Assembly: GCF_003429565.1 (NCBI RefSeq)
Contig: NZ_QUAK01000239.1
Span: 62,001-126,000 of the forward strand
DNA: 64,000 nucleotides
Direction: 5' to 3'
Source of the DNA: Streptomyces triticagri
Lineage (GTDB): Bacteria; Actinomycetota; Actinomycetes; Streptomycetales; Streptomycetaceae
Below the pieces are notes generated by a model that was not told the origin of the DNA, searched no databases, and worked only from the letters and a program-made list of their open reading frames with translations. The position numbers and the translations under genes were made by a program. Of this stretch, positions 10,338 to 18,669 are shown one piece after another. Position 1 is the first letter of the stretch. Every line of letters begins with the position of its first letter.

Positions 10338-11533
10338 ACCGCAGACGTCTGCTCGTGCCGGCCGCCGCCCTGTGCGCGGGGGCGCTGCTCGCCTCCTGTT
10401 CCAGCGACGCGCCGCCCGACTCGCCGGCCGGCGCCTCGAAGAGCGCGGACACGTCCGACGGCAAGGACTCCAAGTTCTTCGAACAGGCCGAGTACGACCG
10501 GCAGATGAAGCTCATGGACACCGAACCCGAGGGACCGGACGCCAAGCCCTGGGAGCAGATGCTCGAACCCGAGATGACGGACACCGCCGAGTACAAGAAG
10601 AAGGGCTCGGGCGGCACCCACCTCTGCTTCTCCAACGCCGGCGTATTCAACCCCTGGCGCCAGGTCGGCCTCAAGACCATGAAGGCCGAGGTGAAACAGC
10701 ACAAGGAGATCACCAAGTTCACCGAGCTCGACGCGCAGGGCAAGGACGACAAGCAGATCTCCGACATCCAGGAGCTCACCGGCAAGGGCTGCGATGCCCT
10801 GATCGTCTCGCCCAACACCACCGCGACCCTGACCCCCGCGGTCAAGGAGGCCTGCGGGAAGGTGCCCGTCATCGTCTTCGACCGCGGTGTCGAGACGGAC
10901 TGCGCGGTCACCTTCGTCAACCCCATCGGCGGATACGCCTACGGGGCCGTCGCCGCCGACTTCCTCGTCGACAAGGTCAAACCCAAGGGCAAGATCCTCG
11001 CCCTGCGCATCTCGCCCGGCGTGGACGTACTGGAGAACCGCTGGTCGGCCGCGAAGGTCGCCTTCGACAAGAGCGAACTCGACGTGGTGGACGTCAAGTT
11101 CACCGACGGCGACACGTCCAAGGCCAAGTCGATCGTCGCCGACGCCATCTCCCGGCACGGACAGATCGACGGCGTCTGGATGGACTCCGGAGCCACCGCC
11201 GTCGCGGCCGTCGAGGCATTCGAGGACGCCGGCGTCGACGTACCGCCCATCACCGGCGAGGACCAGCAGGACTTCCTCGAGGCCTGGAAGGACAAGAAGC
11301 TCACCGCCATCGCTCCCGCCTACCCGACCTTCCAGTGGCGCACCCCGGTGATCGCCGCACTGCGGATCCTGGACGGCAAGCAGGTCCCCAAGGAGTGGAA
11401 GCTCCCGCAGCCCACCGTCACCCAGGACACCCTCGACACCTACCTCGAGGACGGCATGCCGCCGCTGCACTACGCCATGTGCGGCTGCGACAAGATGCCG
11501 GGATTCCCCGAGGCGTGGGGAGGCAAGAAGTGA
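10334..11533 (+). CDS. Sugar-binding lipoprotein of the ABC transporter (periplasmic-binding-protein family)
   Basis: 399 residues; ATG overlapping the previous stop and preceded by GGAGG. A lipoprotein signal peptide ends in LLASC, with Cys22 as the lipidated residue. An unusually long charged linker (about residues 25-95) separates the anchor from a type-I binding fold (THLCFSNAGVFNPWRQVGLK, CDALIVSPNTTATLTP, VPVIVFDRGVETDC, GKILALRISPGVDVLENRW, DGVWMDSGATAV), resembling ribose/xylose/galactose binders. It captures the substrate outside the membrane for the transporter. Several cysteines beyond the lipobox (HLCF, GKGC, KEAC, TDC, MCGC) could form disulfides. The ligand is unknown; the neighbouring epimerase suggests a ketose or keto-sugar. 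Confidence 0.9.
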   Translation: MNRRRLLVPAAALCAGALLASCSSDAPPDSPAGASKSADTSDGKDSKFFEQAEYDRQMKLMDTEPEGPDAKPWEQMLEPEMTDTAEYKKKGSGGTHLCFSNAGVFNPWRQVGLKTMKAEVKQHKEITKFTELDAQGKDDKQISDIQELTGKGCDALIVSPNTTATLTPAVKEACGKVPVIVFDRGVETDCAVTFVNPIGGYAYGAVAADFLVDKVKPKGKILALRISPGVDVLENRWSAAKVAFDKSELDVVDVKFTDGDTSKAKSIVADAISRHGQIDGVWMDSGATAVAAVEAFEDAGVDVPPITGEDQQDFLEAWKDKKLTAIAPAYPTFQWRTPVIAALRILDGKQVPKEWKLPQPTVTQDTLDTYLEDGMPPLHYAMCGCDKMPGFPEAWGGKK

Positions 11534-12402
11534 CCCGGCAGCACACGGCCATCGGCGCCAACCCCTGGATCTGGCACTCACCCGTCGCCGGTGCCGCGCT
11601 CGCCGAAACACTGCCGCGCCTGGCCGGCTGGGGCTTCGACTGCGTGGAACTCCCGCTGGAGGGGCCCACGGACTGGGAACCCGAGGAGACCGTCAAGCTC
11701 CTGGACGCCACCGGACTCGACGCCGCCGCCGTCATCGCCGTCCTCGCGCCCGGCCGCGACCTCGTCCGCACCGACCCCGCCACCGTACGGCGCACCCAGG
11801 ACTATCTGCGCCGCTGCATCGACTCGGCCCAGGCGGTCGGCGCCCCCGTCGTCGCGGGCCCGGTGTACGCGGGCGTCGGACGCACCTGGCGGATGGACGA
11901 GATCGAACGCGCCGCGACGGTCGACGAATGGCGCACTCACATCACGCCGGTCGTCGACCACGCCAGGCAGGCCGGCGTACGCATCGGGGTCGAGCCGCTC
12001 AACCGGTACGAGACCAGCGTCTTCAACACCGTGACGCAGACCGCCGAGGCCATCGCACCGCTGCCCGCCGACGGCATCGGCGTCGCGCTGGACACGTACC
12101 ACCAGAACATCGAGGAACGCTCCCTGCCCGATGCGGTACGTGCCGCGGCGGGGCGCATCGCCCATGTGCAGGTGTGCGCCAACGACCGCGGCACGCCCGG
12201 CGCCGACCACCTCGACTGGACCGGATTCCTGCGCGCACTGCGGCAATCCGGCCACCAAGGCCCGCTGTGCATCGAGTCGTTCACCGCGCACAACGACACC
12301 ATCGCCGTGGCCGCCTCCGTATGGCGCCCACTGGCCGAGACCCAGGACGCCATCGCCACCGAAGGCCTCGGCTTCCTGCGCCGCGTACTCGAGGAGGTCT
12401 GA
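11530..12402 (+). CDS. Sugar epimerase/isomerase of the D-tagatose/D-psicose 3-epimerase type
   Basis: 290 residues starting at a GTG that overlaps the preceding stop (GTGA), with GGGAGG upstream. It is a TIM barrel of the xylose-isomerase-like superfamily. Four metal-site residues line up with D-tagatose 3-epimerase: Glu155 (RIGVEPLNRYET), Asp188 (VALDTYHQNIEE), His212 (RIAHVQVCANDRG) and Glu249 (PLCIESF), with nearly the same spacing as in the Pseudomonas cichorii enzyme. It should act inside the cell on the imported sugar, epimerising a ketose at C3 or handling a related keto-sugar. It is the last gene of the five-gene overlapping operon. The same fold also includes dehydratases and 3-keto-glycoside enzymes, so the reaction is not certain. 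Confidence 0.82.
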   Translation: MTRQHTAIGANPWIWHSPVAGAALAETLPRLAGWGFDCVELPLEGPTDWEPEETVKLLDATGLDAAAVIAVLAPGRDLVRTDPATVRRTQDYLRRCIDSAQAVGAPVVAGPVYAGVGRTWRMDEIERAATVDEWRTHITPVVDHARQAGVRIGVEPLNRYETSVFNTVTQTAEAIAPLPADGIGVALDTYHQNIEERSLPDAVRAAAGRIAHVQVCANDRGTPGADHLDWTGFLRALRQSGHQGPLCIESFTAHNDTIAVAASVWRPLAETQDAIATEGLGFLRRVLEEV

Positions 12403-12439
12403 CGGCTCCTCGGCGACCCGGCGACCCGGCGACGCCATG

Positions 12440-12468
12440 ACTTCCGGCACCCCGAACTTCCGGCACCC
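12440..12468 (+). repeat. Short direct repeat before the ThuA-dehydrogenase gene
   Basis: The 13-mer ACTTCCGGCACCC occurs at 12440-12452 and 12456-12468, 16 bp apart, in the 98-bp gap between the epimerase stop and the next start. It follows three imperfect GCGACCCG units. It could be a protein-binding site or simple slippage. Confidence 0.4.
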
Positions 12469-12500
12469 GCACGTCCGTCACCCGACCAGAGAGGATCATC

Positions 12501-15500
12501 ATGAGCTGTCATGCTCGTGACATACCGGCCGGTGGCCCGCGAAGAGCCATCGTCGCCGTGCTTGCGGCGCTGTTCATGATCGCCGCCGGAGCCGTACCGG
12601 CCACCGCAGCCGACTGGGACGCGGGACAGCAGGCACCCGGCTTCCGCGCCCTGCTCTTCACCAAGGCCGTCGGCTACGTCCACGACTCCATCCCGGACGG
12701 CATCGAGATGTTCAAGGAGGAGGCCGCCGAGAACGACTTCGAGGTGGTCGAGACCGACGACTCCTCGGTGTTCTCCGAGGAGAAACTCAAGGACTTCGAC
12801 GTCATCGTGATGCTGCAGAACTCCGGGATGGTGTGGGACACCCAGGAGCAGCGCGACGCGATGCAGTCCTACGTCGAGAGCGGCAAGGGCATCGTCGCCA
12901 TCCACAACACCCTCGACATGGGCGTCGAGGAGGAGTTCCCCTGGTGGGACGACACCATCAACGGCGGCGTCCACATGCCCACCCACTCCCCGGGCGTGCT
13001 GCAGGGCACCGCCAAGGTCGCCGACCGCGTCCACCCCTCCACCAAGGGCCTGCCCGAACGCTGGGAGCGCGCCGAGGAGTGGTACAACTTCGACGCCAAC
13101 CCCCGTGGCGACGTGCACGTCCTGGTCAGCGCCGACGAGACCACCTACGACCCGGGCGACGACGCGATGGGCGCCGACCACCCCATCTCCTGGTGCCGCA
13201 GCACCCAGGGCGGCAAGGTCTGGGCCACCGCCATGGGCCACGACAAGGCCGCCTACACCGAAGAGGCCTTCCGCGACCATGTGGTGGGCGGCGTCAAATG
13301 GGCCGCGGGCAACGAACCGGGTGATTGCGGAGGCACGGTCTGGGGCGGCTACGAGAAGGTCGCACTCGACGACAACACCGCCGACCCCATGGAGCTCGAC
13401 GTCGCCCAGGACGGCAAGGTCTACTACGCCCAACGCGCCGGCGAGGTACAGGTCTTCGACCCGAAGTCCCACTCCACCACCACCGCGGGCAAGCTCGACG
13501 TCTACACCGGCGGCGAGGACGGTCTGGTCGGCATGGAGCTCGATCCGAAGTTCACCGAGAACAACTGGATCTATCTCTACTACGCCCCCGCCGGCAGCGA
13601 GGAGGACATCAACCGCCTCTCCCGCTTCACCCTGAAGGACGACAAACTCGACCTCGACAGCGAGAAGAAGCTGATCGACGTACCCGCCTACCGGGACCGC
13701 ACCTTCCCCGAACCAGGACACACCGGCGGCGCAGTCGAGTTCGGCCCAGACGGCACCCTCTACCTGTCCACCGGCGACGACACCCCGCCGAACCTCGACC
13801 CCGACTGGCAGGGCTACGCCCCCATCGACTGGCGCGAGGGCAAGGAGATGCTGGACGCCGCCCGTACCGCGGGCAACACCAACGACCTGCGCGGCAAGAT
13901 CCTGCGCATCAAGCCCCAGGACGACGGCGGCTACACGGTCCCGGAGGGCAACCTCTTCGAGGAGGGCACCGACAAAACCCGCGCTGAGATCTACGCCATG
14001 GGCTTCCGCAACCCCTTCCGCTTCACCGTCGACCAGAAGACCGGATACGTCCACGTCTCCGACTACGGACCCGACCGCGGCGCACCCGAGACCGAACGCG
14101 GCCCCGAGGGCCTGGTCGAGTACAACGTCATCAAGAAGCCCGGCAACTTCGGCTGGCCCTTCTGCCACGGCAACAACCAGGCCTACGCCCCTTACGATCC
14201 CGACACCGGCGAGGTCGGCGACAAGTTCGACTGCGACAAGCCCACCAACCCCTCGCCCAACAACACCGGTCTCGAAGAACTGCCCCCGCTGCAGCAGCCC
14301 GAGATCTGGTACGGCTACGACGAGTCGAAGGAGTTCCCGGAGATGGGCAGCGGCGGCTCCGCGCCGATGAGCGGCCCCGTCTACCGCTACGACAAGGACA
14401 ACCCCTCCGAGACCAAGTTCCCCGAGTACTACGACGGCGCGAGCTTCTTCTACGAGTGGGCCCGCAACGAGGTCAAGGAGATCCGCTTCGACCAGGACGA
14501 AAAGCTCCTGAAGATCAACGACTTCATGTCGACGGCGGACTTCGTCAAACCCATGGACATGACCTTCGGACCGGACGGCTCGCTCTACGTCCTGGAATGG
14601 GGCAGCGAGTTCGGCGGCGGCAACAACGACTCCGGGCTCTACCGCATCGACTACGCCCAGGGCCAGCGCATCCCCGTCGCCAAGGCCAAGGCCTCCGCCA
14701 CCAACGGTCCCGTACCCCTGGAGGTCGACTTCTCCAGCGAAGGCAGTGAGGACCCGGACGGCGATCCGGTCACCCTCGAATGGGACTTCGACGGCGACGG
14801 CACCTACGACTCCACGGAGGCGAACCCGAGCCACACCTACACCGAGAAGGGCGACTTCAACGCCCAGCTCAAGGTCACCGACGCCAGCGGCAAGTCCGGA
14901 TACGCCAACATCCCGATCACGGCAGGCAACACCGCGCCCACCGTGAAGATCGAGACTCCGGTCAACGGCAAGCTCATCGAGTTCGGCGACAAGATCCCGT
15001 ACAAGGTCACCGTCACCGACCCCGAGGACGGCGAGATCGACTGCTCCAAGGTCACCGTGAACCCGGCGCTCGGGCACGACGACCACGAGCACCCCACGAC
15101 CGACATCCCCGGCTGTGAGGGCACCGTCGACACCGGTGACCTCGGCGGTCACCCGGAGGGCGCCGACCTGACGTACGTCCTCAACGCCAAGTACACCGAC
15201 AAGGGAGCCGACGGAACCGGCGAACTCACCGGATACGGGCGCGCGGTGCTGCAGCCCAAGCACAAGCAGGCCGAGTACCACGACGACCAGTCCGGCACCC
15301 GCATCGTCTCCCAGGAAGGAGCCGAGAACGGCAAACGCATCGGCGACATCAGCGACGGCGACTGGATCGCCTTCGAGCCGATGAGCGTCGAGGGCGTCGA
15401 ATCGGTCCAGTACCGGCTCTCGTCACCCAACGGCGTGGGCGCGATCGAACTGCGCGCCGACGCACCCGACGGCAAGCTCCTCGCCACCACCCCCGTACCC

Positions 15501-15644
15501 AACACCGGGGACTGGGACGCCTACGAGGAGACACCCGCGGTGCCGGTCGAAGCACTGGACGGCAGCCACAAGCTGTACGCGGTCTTCACCTCACCCGAGG
15601 ACAACGCCTACGACGTGGACACCGTGCAGTTCACCACCTCGTAG
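12501..15644 (+). CDS. Secreted ThuA - PQQ-type sugar dehydrogenase - PKD - CBM multidomain protein
   Basis: 1047 residues; ATG with AGAGAGG upstream. A Sec signal (RRAIVAVLAALFMIAAGAVPATA) exports it. Residues about 38-275 form a ThuA domain (ALLFTKAVGYVHDSIP, GIVAIHNTLDM, WATAMGHD). Residues about 290-735 form a six-bladed glucose/sorbosone dehydrogenase propeller (EDGLVGMELDPKF, GHTGGAVEFGPDGTLYLSTG, NDLRGKILRIKP, YAMGFRNPFRF); the His in GHTGG matches the catalytic base of soluble glucose dehydrogenase. A PKD domain (FSSEGSEDPDGDPVTLEWDF) lies at about 742-815 and a jelly-roll carbohydrate-binding domain (AEYHDDQSGTRIVSQ, DGDWIAFEPM, VPVEALDGSHKLYAVF) at about 920-1047. It probably oxidises a sugar or glycan outside the cell, feeding the upstream transporter. 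The ThuA role is inference. Confidence 0.9.
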   Translation: MSCHARDIPAGGPRRAIVAVLAALFMIAAGAVPATAADWDAGQQAPGFRALLFTKAVGYVHDSIPDGIEMFKEEAAENDFEVVETDDSSVFSEEKLKDFDVIVMLQNSGMVWDTQEQRDAMQSYVESGKGIVAIHNTLDMGVEEEFPWWDDTINGGVHMPTHSPGVLQGTAKVADRVHPSTKGLPERWERAEEWYNFDANPRGDVHVLVSADETTYDPGDDAMGADHPISWCRSTQGGKVWATAMGHDKAAYTEEAFRDHVVGGVKWAAGNEPGDCGGTVWGGYEKVALDDNTADPMELDVAQDGKVYYAQRAGEVQVFDPKSHSTTTAGKLDVYTGGEDGLVGMELDPKFTENNWIYLYYAPAGSEEDINRLSRFTLKDDKLDLDSEKKLIDVPAYRDRTFPEPGHTGGAVEFGPDGTLYLSTGDDTPPNLDPDWQGYAPIDWREGKEMLDAARTAGNTNDLRGKILRIKPQDDGGYTVPEGNLFEEGTDKTRAEIYAMGFRNPFRFTVDQKTGYVHVSDYGPDRGAPETERGPEGLVEYNVIKKPGNFGWPFCHGNNQAYAPYDPDTGEVGDKFDCDKPTNPSPNNTGLEELPPLQQPEIWYGYDESKEFPEMGSGGSAPMSGPVYRYDKDNPSETKFPEYYDGASFFYEWARNEVKEIRFDQDEKLLKINDFMSTADFVKPMDMTFGPDGSLYVLEWGSEFGGGNNDSGLYRIDYAQGQRIPVAKAKASATNGPVPLEVDFSSEGSEDPDGDPVTLEWDFDGDGTYDSTEANPSHTYTEKGDFNAQLKVTDASGKSGYANIPITAGNTAPTVKIETPVNGKLIEFGDKIPYKVTVTDPEDGEIDCSKVTVNPALGHDDHEHPTTDIPGCEGTVDTGDLGGHPEGADLTYVLNAKYTDKGADGTGELTGYGRAVLQPKHKQAEYHDDQSGTRIVSQEGAENGKRIGDISDGDWIAFEPMSVEGVESVQYRLSSPNGVGAIELRADAPDGKLLATTPVPNTGDWDAYEETPAVPVEALDGSHKLYAVFTSPEDNAYDVDTVQFTTS

Positions 15645-15667
15645 CCGGCGACCGCCGTACGGACAGA

Positions 15668-15748
15668 CGACGGGCCCGCGAGGCGCCCCATCCTCGTCCC
15701 CATCCCCGACGGAAGGGACGAGACCCCCGGGCGCTTCGCGGGCCGTCG
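15668..15748. terminator. Large bidirectional hairpin between convergent genes
   Basis: An extended stem-loop lies between the stops of the ThuA-dehydrogenase gene and the phosphotransferase gene. The outer arms (about 15670-15689 and 15727-15748) pair through GGGCCCGCG and CGCGGGCC blocks, and an inner stem pairs CCTCGTCC with GGACGAG. It is likely to stop transcription from both sides. Confidence 0.65.
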
Positions 15749-15755
15749 CTCCCCG

Positions 15756-16910
15756 TCAGCGAGTGCCGACCGCGGCCCGCACGGCCCGTCGGGCCAACCC
15801 GCAGTCGTCGTGCAGCCGCCGCAACAACAGGCGCTGCTCCTCGCCGGACGGCGCAGCACCCGGGTGGGCCGAACCCGGTGCCGCCGGGGCCGTGTCACGC
15901 ATCGTGCGCTGCACCGCCGTCTCATAGGTCCTGATCTCGCGGGTCAGGACCAGCATCAGATTGACCAGGAACGCATCGCGCGCCGCCTGCCCCCTGGACT
16001 GCGCGAGCTTGCTGATGTCCCGGCGTGCCCCCGGCGCGTCCCCGAGGACCGACCACAGCGTCGCCAGGTCGTACCCGGGCAGGTACCAGCCGGCGTGCTC
16101 CCAGTCGACGAGCACCGCGCCGCCCGCGGGGGAGAGGAGCATGTTGGAAAGGAGGGCGTCGCCGTGGCAGAACTCGCCCGTCCCGCCCGGCCCGGAGGCA
16201 TGGGCGATGCCGTGCAGAAGCTTCTGCAGATCGCCCAGATCACGGTCGGTAAGGAGGCCCAGCTCGTGGTATCGGGCGATACGGGCGGCATAGTCCAGGG
16301 GAGCGCCGAACGTACCGGCCGGCGGGCGCCAGGCGTTCAGCCGGCGGATGGCACCGAGCGCGGTCTGCAGATCGGCGCGCGGCGGGGCCTCGGTGGGGTG
16401 GCGCTGCAGAGCCGCCACCCGGCCCGGCATCCGCTCGATCACCAGCGTGCCGTTGTCCGGGTCCGCCGCGATCAGCCGCGGCGCCCGCACCGGCGGCCGG
16501 TGCCGGACGAACGCGCGGTAGGCGGCTATTTCGTGCCCGCTCCGCTCCGACCACACCGGGGAGTGATCGAGTAAACACTTGGCCACCGCCGTCGTACGAC
16601 CTGTCGTGCCGACGATCAGCACCGAGCGTCCGCTGCGCCGCAGCACCTGCACGGGAGTGAACTCGGGGCAGATGCGGTGCACCGAGGCGATGGCGGTGCG
16701 CAGTTGGGCGCCCTGCGGGCCGGAGAGGTCGATTCTCCCGCTGAGGGTTTGCGCCCCCGCCCCCGGCATGCGTTTGGTGCGGCCGGCCGCCGCCGGGGAC
16801 ACCTGGCGTGCGGGCGCCGCGGCTCGGGCCGAATCGAGGTAGGGACCGCCGCCCTGTCGCGGGTGGAACGGCCGGGGCGGTGCGGACACGGAGGACGATG
16901 CTGTGTACAT
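15756..16910 (-). CDS. Aminoglycoside-phosphotransferase-fold (APH) kinase with a TTA codon
   Basis: 384 residues from the ATG at 16910 (GAAGGGA about 13 nt upstream); in-frame codons further upstream lack a ribosome site. The APH/choline-kinase fold is shown by EFCHGDALLSNMLLSPAGG (catalytic HGD, with Asn in the loop) and AVLVDWEHAGWYLPGYDLATLW (metal-binding Asp). The N-terminal about 80 residues are Pro/Ala-rich and probably disordered. Codon 113 is TTA (16572-16574 on the plus strand), the rare leucine codon read by the bldA tRNA; it is the only in-frame TTA I found among the genes here. The gene is divergent from an NsdA-like developmental regulator. True substrate unknown; drug resistance should not be assumed. 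Confidence 0.85.
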   Translation of the reverse strand: MYTASSSVSAPPRPFHPRQGGGPYLDSARAAAPARQVSPAAAGRTKRMPGAGAQTLSGRIDLSGPQGAQLRTAIASVHRICPEFTPVQVLRRSGRSVLIVGTTGRTTAVAKCLLDHSPVWSERSGHEIAAYRAFVRHRPPVRAPRLIAADPDNGTLVIERMPGRVAALQRHPTEAPPRADLQTALGAIRRLNAWRPPAGTFGAPLDYAARIARYHELGLLTDRDLGDLQKLLHGIAHASGPGGTGEFCHGDALLSNMLLSPAGGAVLVDWEHAGWYLPGYDLATLWSVLGDAPGARRDISKLAQSRGQAARDAFLVNLMLVLTREIRTYETAVQRTMRDTAPAAPGSAHPGAAPSGEEQRLLLRRLHDDCGLARRAVRAAVGTR

Positions 16911-17065
16911 GGGTGATACAGATCCCTTCGTGCGCCGACGAGTTGCCTTGCGCCGTCCCGCCCGGCGGAGAATCCGGACACCCTGGGGAGTCCCCGGGTA
17001 TCCGCCGGGCCGGGAAGGCGCACTCCTACCTGACACCGTGTCTCGCATGGCCCTCCACGTAGCGC

Positions 17066-17085
17066 ACCCTGGCGAACCCTGGCGA
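17066..17085. repeat. Tandem 10-bp repeat in a divergent promoter region
   Basis: ACCCTGGCGA occurs twice back to back (17066-17075, 17076-17085) in the 237-bp region between the phosphotransferase and NsdA-like genes. Ten-base periodicity would place two sites on the same helix face. TACATT at 17113-17118 is a possible -10 for the downstream gene. Confidence 0.4.
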
Positions 17086-17147
17086 ATAGTCGCTCAGCAT
17101 CTGACAGCGGGCTACATTCAAGTCAGCCGAGAACCTGGGGGCTTGAC

Positions 17148-18647
17148 GTGAGCAACGAACCCAACACCCGCCTGCAGGACCTGTTCGGCCTGGCCGGCTG
17201 GTCCAAGGGCGAACTCGCCAGGCTGGTCAACCGGCAGGCGGCGGCCATGGGCCACCCGCAGCTGGCGACCGACACCTCGCGGGTGCGGCGCTGGATCGAC
17301 ATGGGAGAGATCCCGCGCGATCCCGTACCGCGGGTGCTGGCAGCGTTGTTCACCGAGCGTCTCGGCCGTGTCGTGACCATCGAGGACCTTGGTCTGGTCC
17401 GGCACGGGCGCACGGGGAGAAGGCATGGCGGCGGGGAGCTCGACAACCCCGACCGGCTGCCGTGGGCGCCCGAGCGGACTGCTGCGGTCCTCACCGAATT
17501 CACGGGAATGGACCTCATGCTCAACCGACGCGGTTTGGTGGGCGCGGGTGCCGCGCTTGCCGCAGGATCCGCCCTCAGCGGCGCCATGCACGACTGGCTG
17601 CACACCGATCCGGCCCTCACCTCCGACGCTCCCCGCATCAACGACCCCCTGCACGCCGACCCCGCCGGGTTCGACCGCTACGAGGCCGCCCCCATCGGGT
17701 CGCAGGAGATCGAGGAACTGGAGCGTTCGGTCGAGGTGTTCCGCGCCTGGGACGCGGCCCGCGGTGGCGGGCTGCAGCGCAAGGCAGTGGTGGGCCAGCT
17801 CAACGAGGTGGGCGGCATGCTCGCCTACCACCACCCCGAACACCTCCAGCGGCGCCTGTGGGGCGTCGCCGCCAATCTCGCCGTACTCGCCGGCTGGATG
17901 TCGCACGACGTCGGCCTCGAGCCCACCGCCCAGAAGTACTTCGTCATCGCCGCACACGCGGCGCGCGAGGGCGGCGACCGCCCGCGGGCCGGCGAGGCCC
18001 TGTCCCGCGCGGCACGCCAGATGGTGCATCTCGGCAAGCCCGACGACGCACTCGACCTGATGAAACTGGCCAAGTCCGGCTCCGGCGACGAGGTGTTGCC
18101 CCGGACCCAGGCCATGCTGCACACCATCGAGGCCTGGGCGCAGGCGTCCATGGGCCGCGGCCAGGCGATGCGGCGCACCCTCGGCAAGGCCGAGGAACTC
18201 TTCGTCTCCGACCGCGGTGACGTCCCGCCGCCCAGCTGGATGCAGATGTTCGACGAGGCGGATCTGCACGGCATGCAGGCCCTGGCGTATCGCACGCTCG
18301 CCGACCACGACCCGTCCGCCGCGGCGATCGCGCAGCGGCACGCCAAGGAGGCCATCGAGCTGCGGCAGAAGGGACGCCAGCGCTCACAGATCTTCGACTA
18401 CATCTCACTCGCCTCGGCCTGCTTCATCTCCGACGACCCCGAGCAGGCCGACCGGTACGCACGACTGGCGCTGGTGTCGATGGGGGAGACCTCCTCGCAC
18501 CGCACCTGGGACCGGCTCCGCGAGATGTACCGCCTGACCGGGCAGTACGCCGACTTCCCGAAGATCCAGGAGCTGCGCGAGGAGATCCAACTCGCGCTGC
18601 CCAAGGGGAAGTCGAAGGCGAAGGGAGGCAGCGCCGCCCGGGCCTGA
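17148..18647 (+). CDS. NsdA/NsdB-like TPR regulator
   Basis: 499 residues from a GTG preceded by a run of G. The N-terminal about 85 residues look like a helix-turn-helix with a long insertion (WSKGELARLVNRQAAAMG, TSRVRRWIDMGEIPRDPVPR). A short hydrophobic Ala/Gly stretch (RRGLVGAGAALAAGSALSG) follows near residue 130, and then a long alpha-helical TPR-like array to the C-terminus (for example QKYFVIAAHAAREGGDRPRA, DDALDLMKLAKSG). This layout matches NsdA and NsdB of Streptomyces coelicolor, TPR proteins that repress sporulation and antibiotic production. The local gene order is not that of nsdA itself, so it is treated as a paralogue. The C-terminus is a basic Lys/Gly tail. It probably regulates through protein contacts as well as DNA. 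Confidence 0.8.
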   Translation: MSNEPNTRLQDLFGLAGWSKGELARLVNRQAAAMGHPQLATDTSRVRRWIDMGEIPRDPVPRVLAALFTERLGRVVTIEDLGLVRHGRTGRRHGGGELDNPDRLPWAPERTAAVLTEFTGMDLMLNRRGLVGAGAALAAGSALSGAMHDWLHTDPALTSDAPRINDPLHADPAGFDRYEAAPIGSQEIEELERSVEVFRAWDAARGGGLQRKAVVGQLNEVGGMLAYHHPEHLQRRLWGVAANLAVLAGWMSHDVGLEPTAQKYFVIAAHAAREGGDRPRAGEALSRAARQMVHLGKPDDALDLMKLAKSGSGDEVLPRTQAMLHTIEAWAQASMGRGQAMRRTLGKAEELFVSDRGDVPPPSWMQMFDEADLHGMQALAYRTLADHDPSAAAIAQRHAKEAIELRQKGRQRSQIFDYISLASACFISDDPEQADRYARLALVSMGETSSHRTWDRLREMYRLTGQYADFPKIQELREEIQLALPKGKSKAKGGSAARA

Positions 18648-18669
18648 CGCCCGGCTCCCGCTGCCTTCC

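Noticed and set aside
11937..15281. Very long minus-strand frame of over 1100 codons
   Set aside because: It lies opposite the ThuA-dehydrogenase gene and is Val/Gly-rich antisense sequence without any motif; high GC leaves such frames open.
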